NCBI GenBank assembly: GCA_035048485.1
Contig: CM068584.1
Span: 66,898,179-66,962,178 of the forward strand
Reading direction: 5' to 3'
Source: Pteria penguin
Taxonomy: Eukaryota; Mollusca; Bivalvia; Pterioida; Pteriidae
DNA length: 64,000 nucleotides
Position numbers and translations under genes: made by a program. Position 1 is the stretch's first letter. Every line of letters begins with the position of its first letter. The notes below the pieces were generated by a model. The model saw only the letters and a program-made list of their open reading frames with translations. It made no database searches and was not told the origin of the DNA. Positions 25,696-36,030 of the stretch are shown piece after piece.

Positions 25696-26253
25696 TTAGT
25701 TTATATACGAGATCACCGTAAAATTAGGATGGGAAATTCCATTGGATACATACTGTTGAAAAGAAATATTTCCAAATTTAGATATAAGTTCTGAATAAGA
25801 TCTGAAGAATTTGCCGAATGTTTTTCTTAGCTTGTGATATCTGTAACCCTGGGTTAAAAGTTTAGTAGTAATTTGTAAATTTCGTTTATGAAAGTCCAAA
25901 ACATCGGTGCAGCCTCTGACAAATCGAAGTAATTGAGATATATAGATACCATATGATGGGAGTCGAGGGACATCGCCATCCAAGTAAGGGAAATTTACAA
26001 TAGGAAATCCAAAATCCTCACGTTTATCATAAATATTAGTATATATTAGGTGGTCGATAATTTTGATGTTTAAATCTAAGAAAGGTGTAGATTTATCTCA
26101 AGTATTAGCATTATTCAATGTGAGCTCTGGTGGGTATATTTCTGATATAAATTGTTCGAATAAATTGACTAACATTTTCCCATTGTTTCCCATACTTAAC
26201 CTGTAGAAATTTCCACCACACTGCATAGAAACAGTATCGTACCTTTTACCCAT
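25696..26253 (-). pseudogene. Broken retroelement reverse-transcriptase fragment
   Basis: Read on the minus strand, a single frame runs from an ATG at 26253 to the stop at 25696 with one in-frame TGA near 26102. Landmarks in order are 'GGNFYRLSMGNNGKM', 'SEIYPPELTL', the internal stop, 'KSTPFLDLNIKI', 'NIYDKREDFGFPIVNFPYLD', 'GDVPRLPSYGIYISQLLRF' and 'QGYRYHKLRKTFGKFF'. The PSYGIYISQLLRF...YRYHKLRK block is one I recognise from the region downstream of the catalytic core in retroelement proteins common in mollusc and cnidarian genomes. The catalytic core upstream is absent. It is an old, dead, truncated copy. The clade cannot be assigned from this part alone. Confidence 0.7.
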
Positions 26254-27220
26254 AAATTAGACCTAATAATATTGTTGTGTTATAAACACACCATACCTCT
26301 AGAGGCTTTAGTTAAGTACGGTAAACAGGTTGAATTCAAGTATACTAAACCAAATTTCCCTATAAGATTGTATATAACCACCTTGAGTAGCCACTTAATT
26401 ATTTATTTGATCATCTATCCACTTATTTATGGATAGTCTACACACTGAATAAGATCCCCCCTCCCCCCAAAAAGGCTTTATCTAGCCATGCATGGACAAA
26501 CTGCTCCCACTCTGAAATTGCCCTCTATCTAGAATTAGGTGATAAATGTCCGATACACGTTATATATTTCCCAACTTCATTTGTAAGATCCATGGATAAA
26601 TTACGCCCACTCTGAAATAACCCTCTTTCTAGAATTAGATGTCCCGTATCCCCTACATATTATATATTCCCCTACAAATTATAATTTCCCCAACTGCAAT
26701 TGTGAATTTAGTTTCTAGATAGTGGCCTAGACGCAATGAGGCTAGCCCCATCCCCATCAGTCCATCTAATTCGGCATCATTGCTCTTTATTAATGCAACT
26801 TGGGTGCTGCTGACCCAAAACAATATAATTATTATTTTACCACACACTCCTTTTATACATTTTACTTTTGGTCCTTATTTTTAGTTTTATTAGTTACTCT
26901 TATGTGATATTTGGCGCTTAGTGTTTGGCCCTTATTATTATGTTCTTACCATTGACCATATGTTCTTAAAACCTGAAATAAATCCGTATTTTACCCATTA
27001 GAGGTGCTCCTAAACTAGAGGAGGAAGTTCCAAAATGAAACAGAAACTGAACAGGCATTGCCAGTCTAGTGAACTACTTCCGAGTGAAAACACTGTACAC
27101 GTATCTATTCTGGCAATGTAAATATATGTAATTTCGGCACCTTATCAAAATTAATAATGAAGAAATAAAGTGACAAAATGAATATGACTTTGTTCTTAGC
27201 AGACAGAAAAAAAACCTTTG
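26254..27220. other. AT-rich spacer with a short diverged direct repeat
   Basis: A ~100-bp unit with 'cccactctgaaat', 'ccctctatctagaattag' and 'tatatttccc' occurs near 26495 and again near 26600, diverged. The remainder shows no gene. Confidence 0.5.
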
Positions 27221-27224
27221 TCAT

Positions 27225-27440
27225 AATTGAAAAAAAGGCTGAAAAATATACCAGATGACACCATTTTATTTGAGATATAAAAAAAATCCCGGGGGAGGCC
27301 CCTGGAACCCCCCCCCCCCCCGTACATGAGGGGGTGACCCCCTCCCGTACCCTCCCCCTCTCGGTATTTCGTACCTCGGGTCGGCCTTTTGGGCCTCCTC
27401 CAAATCCCCCCCCCCACTTCTGCTTCTAGATCCGCCCCTG
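27225..27440 (-). repeat. Dispersed 'GGCGGATC' G-rich repeat, minus orientation
   Basis: Read in reverse it starts 'aggggcggatctagaagcag' and continues through long G runs and 'gaggcccaaaaggccgaccc'. The same opening motif occurs at 19815, 19971, 30111, 31243 and 32131, each time followed by a purine-rich or G-rich stretch. The copies differ in length. The peptide read across it is G/R-rich and not a gene. Confidence 0.6.
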
Positions 27441-27559
27441 AAATATTGCCATTTTTGTAACTACGGAGATCACTTATATTTGAAAATTGAAGTACACGAA
27501 TAAATTTATTCTTTGTAAATCGATGAAGAAATTTCCTTTTTCTTTGAAAAGCGACTTTA

Positions 27560-27650
27560 CACATATATGCACACTCACACACACAAACACACACTCATGC
27601 ACACACACACACGCGCGCGCGCATACAGATGTACAAACACGCACATCAAA
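27560..27650. repeat. (CA)n/(CG)n microsatellite
   Basis: Interrupted 'cacacaca' runs passing into 'cgcgcgcgcgcg' near 27613. Confidence 0.9.
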
Positions 27651-28192
27651 TTATACATCTATATATACAATACAATTTATTAAAATGTAAATATGAGACA
27701 TTTATGCGATATGTTTCGGACAACATCTATTCATGAAGTAAGCGTGATGTCACTGTCTACATTGCTCAATGTAGATACCCGAGGAGTCTGTTTAGATCTG
27801 GATAAAACTAAGGATTCATCGAAAGCGATAATACAATGCCGCCGATGATCGGGGTTCGATTCCAATCAACCAACCAGCAGTTTGTCACTTTTCCTAGCGA
27901 CTCACAGTACCTAATAGGATCATAGGAGTTTGGTTTTTTTTTTGGGGGGGGGGGGGAGTTAGTTTATTTTTTGTTTTTATTTTTGAAAGATGATGTAATG
28001 AACATCGGTATACTATCGTGAAATTGGGAACACCCCTATTTTTCACCAATTCGTAATAGTACTTTCAGTACTTTGATTAACAATATCCAATTAATTTTGC
28101 AAGATATATATATGACACTTGAATAAAGGCTGCAAAATATAAACTTGCGAATCGTGTGATCATTACGTAACATTGACTTATATGAACCGACG

Positions 28193-28491
28193 CTGTGTCA
28201 GTCAATTGATTGATTATTGTTTTACGTCACTCCACGATTATTTCACGTATATGTTGACGGGCATCTTCCTGATGCATTGCATACAAATTTCTACCTTTGC
28301 AACGGACCTACCCGAAGCAGTGAGGGATCTTTTACGTGCCATGCCTATCGTGACACGGGAGTTCGGTTTTTACTGTCTCATCCGAAAGACAGATTACCGG
28401 TGTGTCCAGGGCGGGAGTCTAACCCGGGACCTCTTGATCAGGAGCCGAGCACCTTATCCACTAGGCCACACCGGCTTCTGTGTCAATCAAT
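28193..28491 (-). mobile_element. Full-length tRNA-headed SINE with target-site duplication
   Basis: On the minus strand it starts at about 28475 with a tRNA-like head ('gccggtgtggcctagtggat', later 'gaggtcccgggttagactcc' at the B-box position). The conserved centre follows ('tttcggatgagacagtaaaa'), then 'agatccctcactgc' variants and a tail of 'caatcaatc' type at 28207-28216. The flanks 'ctgtgtcagtcaat' (28193-28206) and 'ctgtgtcaatcaat' (28478-28491) form a 14-bp duplication with one mismatch. The central block resembles the conserved central domains described for bivalve SINEs. Two overlapping open frames of 109 and 125 codons here are repeat translations. Confidence 0.9.
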
Positions 28492-29043
28492 CAATATTTT
28501 CATTTTCAGCCAAGGAAACTCGATCGGTAAAGTACTTTGCTCATGAGTAAAAGGTTCGCGGGCTCGAGTCGTACCGATGGTTTATTCGTGCCCTAAATTT
28601 CGGACAAGACAATAACAATGCAGGTTTAGGGTCACGTGACACAATTGACATGGCATGCTGGAAATTTCTTACTGCTTCAGGTGGCTTCACTGCGTAAGTT
28701 GAAATTTCTTTGGCAGTGGGGTGGCTGGGTTAAAAAAAAAGTGAGGGGCACATTATTTCACAATACTAAAAGCATGCTGCATTGCATTTTAGACCTGTAT
28801 TTTGCATTTTTTTTTGCAGATATGATAAAATTCTAAAAGAAATGTCAAAAAAGGAGGAATAATTCCACTTGTGCTCCCCGTTACAAAAGTGTGTGTGTGG
28901 AAGGGTTTATTCTGTAGCAGCAACCAAGCTTTCCTATGTAAAAAGTTTAAATCTTAATTTTCATTTCAATTTTTAACTCCTGTAAAACATTTATACCCAA
29001 AATTAATAGGCATACTTCCGAATCGATAAGAAATAATACACTC

Positions 29044-29044
29044 C

Positions 29045-29091
<47 letters not shown>

Positions 29092-29112
29092 TGTGGTGTG
29101 TGTGGGGGGGGG
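29044..29112. repeat. (TG)n microsatellite followed by a G run
   Basis: Uninterrupted 'tgtgtg' from about 29048 to 29090, then 'gtgtggtgtgtgtgg' and nine G. Confidence 0.95.
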
Positions 29113-29279
29113 GAGCAAGAGATAAAGAGTCTCTTAGTGACTTGTCTGGAGGGAAATTTTCTATGTATAATAGCTCATGCTACAGATTAGTGATTGTTTC
29201 CCCAATATCGATTGCATAGATTACATGCTAAGTGACATCTCATGATGAAATGATTTAATATAAGCTATAGATTGCTTTC

Positions 29280-29484
29280 AGATCCCTTGTTGGTTGATTG
29301 ATTTGTGTTTTACGTCGCTTTTAACAATTTTTCAGTTATATCGCGACATGGAAGCGGGAGGTAACCAACCTTTTAAACATAGTGGCGCAAAAAAAAAAAA
29401 AAATCCAGGAATCGAACCCGGATCGTTGACGCCGCAAGCCAAGCGCTTAACCACTACACCAAGCCTGCCCCTTAGATCCCTTGT
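29280..29484 (-). mobile_element. tRNA-headed SINE, second body type, with 11-bp target-site duplication
   Basis: In reverse orientation it begins 'ggggcaggcttggtgtagtg', with a B-box-like 'gatccgggttcgattcctgg'. A poly-T stretch, 'ccatgtcgcgatataactga', 'agcgacgtaaaacacaa' and an 'atcaatcaacc' tail follow. Exact 11-bp flanks 'agatcccttgt' occur at 29280-29290 and 29474-29484. The body lacks the 'ggatgagacagtaaaaacc' centre of the other SINEs, but the tail is shared ('acgtaaaac...atcaatca'), suggesting a common partner LINE for retrotransposition. Confidence 0.9.
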
Positions 29485-30269
29485 ATTTACTTATCTATAA
29501 TATGTGGCTTATATGATATTTACTATAAATACAGTTTTAAACTAAAATAAATTCATACAATAGATATGTAAGAGGCATACATATTATATTATTTCATTAC
29601 ATATCACACAGATCCTTCTTCTTCTTCCCATTATGTACTGCCCACTATAAGTGGTGCCCAAAACTGATTATCGGCCCTTTGTGACGCATTTAGGATATCG
29701 AACCTACGTCGCCTTCCCCATTATCCAGCCGCTTTTAATCAACATGTATATATAGTGGATCGCACTCCAAATCGTTCATACAGATTCCAACCTACTTGGG
29801 GTGCTCGTAATTTAACTATAGTAGCAAATAAATTTAATCTGCCGTGATAAATCATTTATATAATCATTACGCTACAATATAAATTAAATAACTGACCGTT
29901 TCTTCTTTTGCAAATGTCCCATATCATCAAGAATCCTTTTTGTTTTCATCGTGATCTACAACGTACAAAATCTAAAACAGGGTAGTGCGCGCGAGAAGTA
30001 TCACAGCCAATCAATAAACGTGGTATGAATCAACTGACCAATGGCTATTTAGGGCAGTGCAACCATGGGGTATGTTTCAAAATACCCTTTTGAATGCAAT
30101 GCACAGCATAGGTGGATTCAAGATTTTAAAAAAGGGGTCAGCTTAGAAAACTTCAGACGATAATAAACCCGATGACAATTTATGAGAAATTTCATGTTTT
30201 ATTACGATAAAGCTCTACATCCCTCTCAATATCCCTCTAAAATTCAGTAATAAAACGGAAGAGGTTATA

Positions 30270-30385
30270 CACATATAACATGTAGGGTGGAAAAAAATGT
30301 GGCCGAGCCCGGGAATCGAACCCAGAATCTAATGCTATCAAGCCGGACGCTCTTACCATTGAGCTATCCGAGCCGATACCTGTAA
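30270..30385 (-). mobile_element. tRNA-like SINE head, third family, copy 1
   Basis: Reverse strand reads 'ggctcggatagctcaatggt' (A-box-like), 'aagagcgtccggcttg', then 'ctgggttcgattcccgggct' (B-box) and 'cggccacattttt'. The acceptor-stem halves do not pair well, so it is a tRNA-derived repeat rather than a working tRNA. A second copy lies 215 bp to the right and a third at 33185-33290. Confidence 0.7.
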
Positions 30386-30509
30386 CTGTCACACTTCTCC
30401 ATGTGAGAGGTTTCCAAACCTCGGAACACAACAGAGAAATTACCCTGGTTCTCCCTCACATGAGGGTCACTCTCATGGCACCAAATTCTGTGACAGGCAC
30501 TATGAAAAA

Positions 30510-30600
30510 TTCAGGCGGACCCGGGAATCGAACCCAGTACCCTCTGATGTGGAAACGGACGCTCTCATTATTGAGGTATCCGGGCCAGTACCGGTATCCG

Positions 30601-30605
<5 letters not shown>
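30510..30605 (-). mobile_element. tRNA-like SINE head, third family, copy 2
   Basis: Reverse strand reads 'ggcccggatacctcaataat', 'gagagcgtccgtttcc' and 'actgggttcgattcccgggt'. It matches copy 1 in layout and flank ('gatacctgtaactgtcac' against 'gtaccggtatccgtcac'), so copies 1 and 2 probably form a local duplication. The following (CA)n tract begins right at its upstream edge. Confidence 0.7.

Positions 30606-30677
<72 letters not shown>
30602..30677. repeat. (CA)n microsatellite
   Basis: About 38 uninterrupted 'ca' units. Open frames across it encode only alternating dipeptides. Confidence 0.98.
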
Positions 30678-30679
<2 letters not shown>

Positions 30680-30680
<1 letters not shown>

Positions 30681-31910
30681 CGATGTCATAAATAGGCAAT
30701 AGACCTCATCATATACTCCCCCATCATCCTTCCCTCTAGTACTCTATCCTCGAATATAAGACCTTCACAAGAATATCATTAATTTCCGATCATAACTATT
30801 TGTTATTTTACTCTGGGTAATTTAACAAAATGACTGAAACATGGTAATTATGTAGCTCTGAGTTCGCTGTGCAGCGAATCCAAGAGCGTGTTCGATTCCT
30901 GGATACGTTTAAATTGGTATTCATTTGCCGCCATGTTACTATAGGATTACAGTGAATGAATACTGCATAAACCCCTTTCAAGGCAGATCTCTATTTAGCG
31001 ACTTATAGCCATAAGGACATCACTATGAATAAATAAATAAGTGAATATATAAATAAATTAAGAAACCTTGGTCTTTTACTTATTCGAACTCTCCGAAGGT
31101 TATGGAGATGTGTGTATGTTGGTCAGCATTTTGTCTCTCCGGGTCTATAATTTCTGAGAGGGTCTGAGAGATTTCCCAACAAGGAGTTCAATCATGTTGT
31201 GTAGTATACATATATCTATTTAAGGTAAAAATATCAATTCTATGGCGGATCTCAAGGAAGTGGAGTGGAACCAACCCCCCCCCCCTTCCCCAATTAAAAA
31301 AAATGAAAAACATAGAATTAAAATAAACAAACAAAAATGACACAATACAAATACAAACAAAACCAAAGCCAAAAAATAAAAAAAGCGGTTTCTTTTCTCA
31401 CCTTTCCACCCATCAGTTTATCTTAAGTCACTTGAATTTGTTGATCTATTTTTGATATGTATTTCTATATATATGTTCAAATTTAGAATTTCTGTTATTG
31501 GGTAGTTGAAGTTAAAGACATCTGTCCGACAGTTTCTTAAATCGGTAACTATGAAGTTGTATCAATACTTCGCTTTGTTCAGATGAAGGCTATATGTATG
31601 GGAATATTAAGGAAAATTTGTTTTTGTGTAAATGTCGGCAACAAATGCGCAGCTGTATCGTTTCAAGCTTAGATCCGTAAATTTTGTTGAGAGGAGATCC
31701 ATCTCCAACGTATTTTCCGAGAGGGATCCATCCATACTTTAGTGTATAAAATTACATATTTTACATCGAAAAACAAGAACAGTAAATTTCGCCGAATCTG
31801 AGGGTGGGTCCAGACCATTGGTCCACCCCTCTGGATCCGATTATGTTGTTTTATTTTACAACTTATGTATGTTCGTTTAAAACTTAAGTGAATTAGAAAA
31901 CAATATAATG
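30680..31910. other. AT-rich spacer with one 'ggcggatctc' repeat, no gene seen
   Basis: Contains the dispersed 'tggcggatctcaaggaagtgg' motif at 31243 with a poly-C run nearby, and A-rich tracts around 31300-31385. No supported exon was found. Confidence 0.5.
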
Positions 31911-32060
31911 TAGCAGGCGTAGCTCAATCGTTAGGTTGCTTGACTCGAGATCGAGTGAACTCGGCATCCAGTCTCACCAATATCTCGTCGCAGCTTTGAG
32001 ACGAGATAGTAAAAATCGTAGTCCCTTGTCAGTAGACCTGTAGATCATTTCACAAATGTT
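31911..32060 (+). mobile_element. Diverged tRNA-headed SINE fragment
   Basis: A tRNA-like head 'gcaggcgtagctcaatcgtt' with 'gcatccagtctcacc' at the B-box position is followed by 'gagacgagatagtaaaaatc', which corresponds to the 'gatgagacagtaaaaacc' centre of the intact copies at 28193 and 32883. Similarity fades after about 32060. It is an old copy without clear target duplications. Confidence 0.65.
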
Positions 32061-32130
32061 CTTACGAAAATTTTAAGGATTTCTCGTAACTTTCAACTTC
32101 AGATTTTGTAAAGACAGAACTTCCGTCAGT

Positions 32131-32165
32131 GGCGGATTCAAGGGGGGGGGGGGGGGGGGGGGGGT
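32131..32165. repeat. 'ggcggattcaa' motif with long G run
   Basis: The dispersed G-rich repeat opening followed by about 22 G, with one T near the end. Confidence 0.8.
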
Positions 32166-32870
32166 GGTAATTCTGAAACGAAAAGGCATGCCCCTTGTGT
32201 ATAGCTGTGGGTTGAACTATCCTTTAATTTCTTTTGTCATCTTATTGAAACAGACGGAACAGCTCCGACTAGGACCACTTAAACTTGCTTTTTAATTATT
32301 TTTACCCTTTGCAGACTTGCGAACCCGATTTGAACCCCGTTCGTTTGCGATATTGTTCTTATTTTTCCGGAATTTATGAAAAGTTTTGGCCTCTTTCCGT
32401 TTCAGTCCGTATATTAGTATTACCGACCATGTTATCGGTTACTTGAACGTTTGCTGTTGCTGAGTCTGTATTTTCTTAATTCGAAGCGTTTTTGAGAACT
32501 ATCTACTTTGTGGTTTGTTCGCACGTTGGGTCACTAAAAAGGAGAAAAGAAGGAAACCAGAATTTTCAATTAAGTATATTGAAGTATTCTGTTGGATAAG
32601 GAATAATAAAAAGGGTGAGATTAAACCTATGGATATTACACCGCGTGTCACGTCGGCTGGCGAAGATAAACGACATCAAAGACCATTTTGTCACTAGCAC
32701 GTGTAGTGGCCTGGGTCTAAACTAAAGGTCTAAAGAAACTTCTGTTGGCTCTAGTCTTGACATTGCGTCCACATCACGGGACTTCTGGGGATGCCCCTTT
32801 TGGACTTTTGCCGTCCTAGATATTTCATTACTTTCCCAGTCTATCTCGTAACTTCCCAATTTTTACCTTC
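32166..32870. other. Spacer, no supported gene
   Basis: A 60-codon plus-strand frame at 32515-32697 is basic in composition but lacks an ATG at its start, splice context or family resemblance. Confidence 0.45.
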
Positions 32871-33146
32871 TCATTCAGTGTAAAGCCGGTGTGGCCTAGT
32901 GGATAAGGTGTTGGCCTATGATCGAGAGGTCCCGGGTTCGACTCCCACCCTAGGCGCATCGGTGTTCTGTCATTCGGATGAGACAGTAAAAACCGAGGTC
33001 CCGTGGCACGTAAAAAATCCCTCACTACATCGGATGGGTCTGTTGCAAAGGTCTAAATCTGTATGCAATGCATCAAACAGATGTCATCACCATACACGTG
33101 AAATAATGGTGGAATGATGTAAAACAATAATCAATCATTCAGTGTA
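32871..33146 (+). mobile_element. Intact tRNA-headed SINE with 12-bp target-site duplication
   Basis: The head 'gccggtgtggcctagtggat' with 'gaggtcccgggttcgactcc' (B-box) is followed by 'cattcggatgagacagtaaa', 'cgtggcacgtaaaaaatccc', 'catacacgtgaaataatgg' and the tail 'aataatcaatca'. The exact 12-bp flanks 'tcattcagtgta' (32871-32882 and 33135-33146) define the insertion. It is the best-preserved copy of this family in the window, in opposite orientation to the copy at 28193. Confidence 0.93.
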
Positions 33147-33184
33147 TGTTTAGTATAAATGTATGGTAGTGACATTTCACAGGT

Positions 33185-33290
33185 AGGGTGCAAAATTGTG
33201 GCCTGACTTGGGAATTAATCCCAAAACCCTCTGCTTTCAAGGCAGATGCTTTCACCATTAAGCTAGTCAGGCCGATACCAGCATCCATCA
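33185..33290 (-). mobile_element. tRNA-like SINE head, third family, copy 3
   Basis: Reverse strand reads 'ggcctgactagcttaatggt', 'gaaagcatctgcc', 'ttttgggattaattcccaag' and 'tcaggccacaattttgcacc'. The layout equals copies 1 and 2 at 30270-30605, but the B-box has decayed (ttcgatt to attaatt). Confidence 0.65.
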
Positions 33291-33543
33291 TAGTCTAAAG
33301 CTTCATGGTTCACGTAGGCTGATGATTAGAGTGAACACTCTGTTTAATAGTTATACCTACAATGAGAGCTCTCATTTCACTTTTGTTATAATTTACAACA
33401 TCAATCTCATTATAACTCAATCTATCACGCTTCATAGTTTTATCATGTTTGCTGTGTTAGATCTCAATACACTCCGTAACTGTTCATCTCAGTTCGACCT
33501 TTGACACAGACCAATCAATATCCACTGTGCGAAGCTGTCCAGA

Positions 33544-33700
33544 GTCCGGCGCCATAAACTGAGAATATACTTAAGTCAAATATTTCTAATTATCAATAGA
33601 ATAAAACTCAATAAAATCCAAATCCCAGTTATTATTTCATTGATGAACAGAAGAATATAAAATTTTGACTTAAGTATATTCTCAGTTTATGTCACCGGAC
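33544..33700. mobile_element. 157-bp hairpin MITE
   Basis: The left end 'gtccggcgccataaactgag' continuing 'aatatacttaagtcaaa' is repeated in reverse complement at the right end ('tttgacttaagtatattctc' then 'agtttatgtcaccggac'). The arms are about 38 bp with only a few mismatches and enclose about 75 bp of AT-rich sequence. No coding capacity. Its size, symmetry and AT-rich core fit a miniature inverted-repeat element. Target duplications are not obvious, so the superfamily is left open. Confidence 0.8.
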
Positions 33701-34436
33701 CCAGTTCTGTTCTTCAATCACTGTCTGTAATAATTCGAATATGAATCTACAAATTATGCACAAATTGCCAAACAAATGGGTTTGCGGCGTATGCTGTCAT
33801 GAGATATGGGCGCAGCCATATTTGTTTACACACATTGACATGGAATCCCTTTCGCTGACTAGCTTCTGATTGTAATGCTCGAGAGAATATGAACATGAAT
33901 AAATGTGATTGTAACACTTGAGAGATTATGAACACTGCTTTTATTTCAGATTCTCTATGGTTTGTGAAGAAAATATGGATTCTCAGACTGTGTCCAGATG
34001 ATATGAGACATTAAGTAGATGATAGCCAGATTCTCACAGAAGACTTACATTTAAACTGAGTTTGTATTTTAAGAATACTTTTTTCTGTCTAATATATTGT
34101 ATGTGTGCAGGGCTGTATTTCTGTAGCATAAATGTAAAAAAAGATCTTGTTATTCTGGAAAGGTATTTTTTACTGAGAAAATTGTAGCAAAATAGATAAA
34201 ATCTCAATATTTTACACTGCATCAAAAATGGCATTTAATACAAAATTATTTGTCAATTTTTGTCCAATTAAACTTCTAGTTTACAAGTATAATTTGCATT
34301 TAATTTGTTTTTATACTTGTAATTTACTTGGAATATAATAGACGTATAATCCTTGTGTAAACTCCCAAATTTAATTGGAGTTTAAGTGCTAAATTTTACT
34401 CCTGTTTTACTTCACATATAATGCAGGATTATAGTT

Positions 34437-34852
34437 CATTATACTTGAAGTTGCGAGATAAATTCCTTCATTCTACTCCATTAAACTTCACATTTAATGC
34501 AATTTATACTTCATTATACTTGAAGTTGCGAGGCAAATTCCTTCATTCTACTCCATTAAACTTCACATTTAATGCAATTTATACTTCATTATACTTGAAG
34601 GTGCAAGATAAATTCCTTCATTCTACTCCATTAAACTTCACATTTAATGCAATTTATACTTCATTATACTTGAAGTTGCAAGATAAATCGCTTCATTCAA
34701 CTCCATTAAACTTCACATTTAATGCAATTTATACTTCATTATACTTGAAGTTGCAAGATAAATCTCTTCATTCTACTCCATTAAACTTCACATTTAATGC
34801 AATTTATACTGCATTATGCTTAAAGTTGCGATTAAAGACAAACTTGAGCTAA
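34437..34852. repeat. 75-bp minisatellite, five to six units
   Basis: The unit 'cattatacttgaagttgc' ... 'ccattaaacttcacatttaa' ... 'tgcaatttatactt' recurs every 75 bp (34439, 34514, 34589 and so on). Because 75 is divisible by three, a plus-strand frame of 143 codons (34421-34852) stays open as a 25-residue repeat with 'STPLNFTFNAIYTSLYLKL'. There is no other support for a gene. Confidence 0.9.
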
Positions 34853-35035
34853 AATTCTTAAAGATCACTTGCATGACTTTAAGATACTGTTTTATTTTCA
34901 ATGAAAATGTACCAGTACATCATCCTTGTAACTTTTGTTTGACACAATACTAGGAATTCAACATTTGATTTACTTTTTACTTTTCTATATAATATGTCCC
35001 AATTGTTCAGATATCCCATTCGTAAAGATGTATAA

Positions 35036-35160
<125 letters not shown>

Positions 35161-35308
35161 CACACATTGTGTATCAATTAGGAAGAAGTTTAAATACAAA
35201 AGCAGTGTAAAACAATGTTTAATTCAAAGAAAACATTTAAAATAGAGCATACTCAAACATTATACATGTACTAGTAAAACATGCATCATGACATTAAAAA
35301 AATGGTTT

Positions 35309-35526
35309 GATAAGAAATATGATTGATTGATTGATTTTTGTTTTATGTCACACCACGAATATTTCACGTATATGGTCACGGCATCTGCCTGATGTGGGGC
35401 ATACAAATTTTGACTTTTGCAACGGACCCACCCGAAGCAGTGAGGGATCTTTAACGTGCCATGCATACCACGACACGGGGCCTCGGTTTTTACTGTCTCA
35501 TCCGAAAGACAGGATAAGAAATATGA
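35309..35526 (-). mobile_element. 5'-truncated SINE with perfect 14-bp target-site duplication
   Basis: In reverse orientation it starts directly in the central domain ('ctgtctttcggatgagacag') with no tRNA-like head, and ends with an 'aatcaatcaatca' tail at 35323-35334. The exact flanks 'gataagaaatatga' at 35309-35322 and 35513-35526 show that this headless form is what inserted; it is not a later deletion of a full copy. Confidence 0.92.
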
Positions 35527-35959
35527 AAATGTAATATAGTAGTAATTATAAAATAAAATAAGGAATCAAAAAATAATAAAAAGACCTTGCTATTAATAAA
35601 CATCAATAGAAACATATAGGTGCAATGTAAATCAAAAGCTATAAAACAAAATTATCAAGATCATGAAAGTAAAAAATAAAACATACAATGTAGTACATAC
35701 TATCGAAATAATGAATATGTAGAACAAAGTCATGTATTTCATATGCAATTAATCATAAGGTTAAAGTTTCAAACAAATACATGTAGATAAATGTTACAAA
35801 GGTAAAACTTTATTGATTTCAAACAGGAAGGAAGACCCACCACCCCTGGGGGCAAGGCTCAAACTGTAGTGGATTGGGAAAACATTGAGCAGGACGCCCC
35901 TACATCAAATATTTTTTAAAAACACATGTAACTTTTTTCAAAGGAAATCTGAACTAACG

Positions 35960-36030
35960 AGATGTGTTTGTGAAACACAAATGCCCCCGGTGTCACTAAA
36001 ATTTAAATAGGGCAAATTTTGAAAAACGAC
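35960..36030 (+). repeat. Fragment of a dispersed repeat with 'gtttgtgaaacacaaatgcc'
   Basis: 'gatgtgtttgtgaaacacaa' followed by 'atgcccccggtgtcactaaa' matches the start of the fuller copy at 39412 ('gacgtgtttgtgaatcacaa', 'atgcccttggtggcactaaa'). The 'tttgtgaa/ttcacaaa' core is palindromic. Similarity ends about 70 bp in. Confidence 0.65.

Noticed and set aside
28173..28550. 125- and 109-codon frames as genes
   Set aside because: They are translations of the SINE defined by the 14-bp target duplication.
30270..30605. Two functional tRNA genes
   Set aside because: A- and B-box-like blocks are present, but the acceptor-stem halves do not pair and the sequences recur as a dispersed family.
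30456..30702. Cys-Val or His-Thr repeat proteins
   Set aside because: They read through a (CA)n microsatellite and adjoining SINE heads.
34421..34852. 143-codon repeat protein
   Set aside because: The frame is open only because the minisatellite period is 75 bp; there is no splice or family support.
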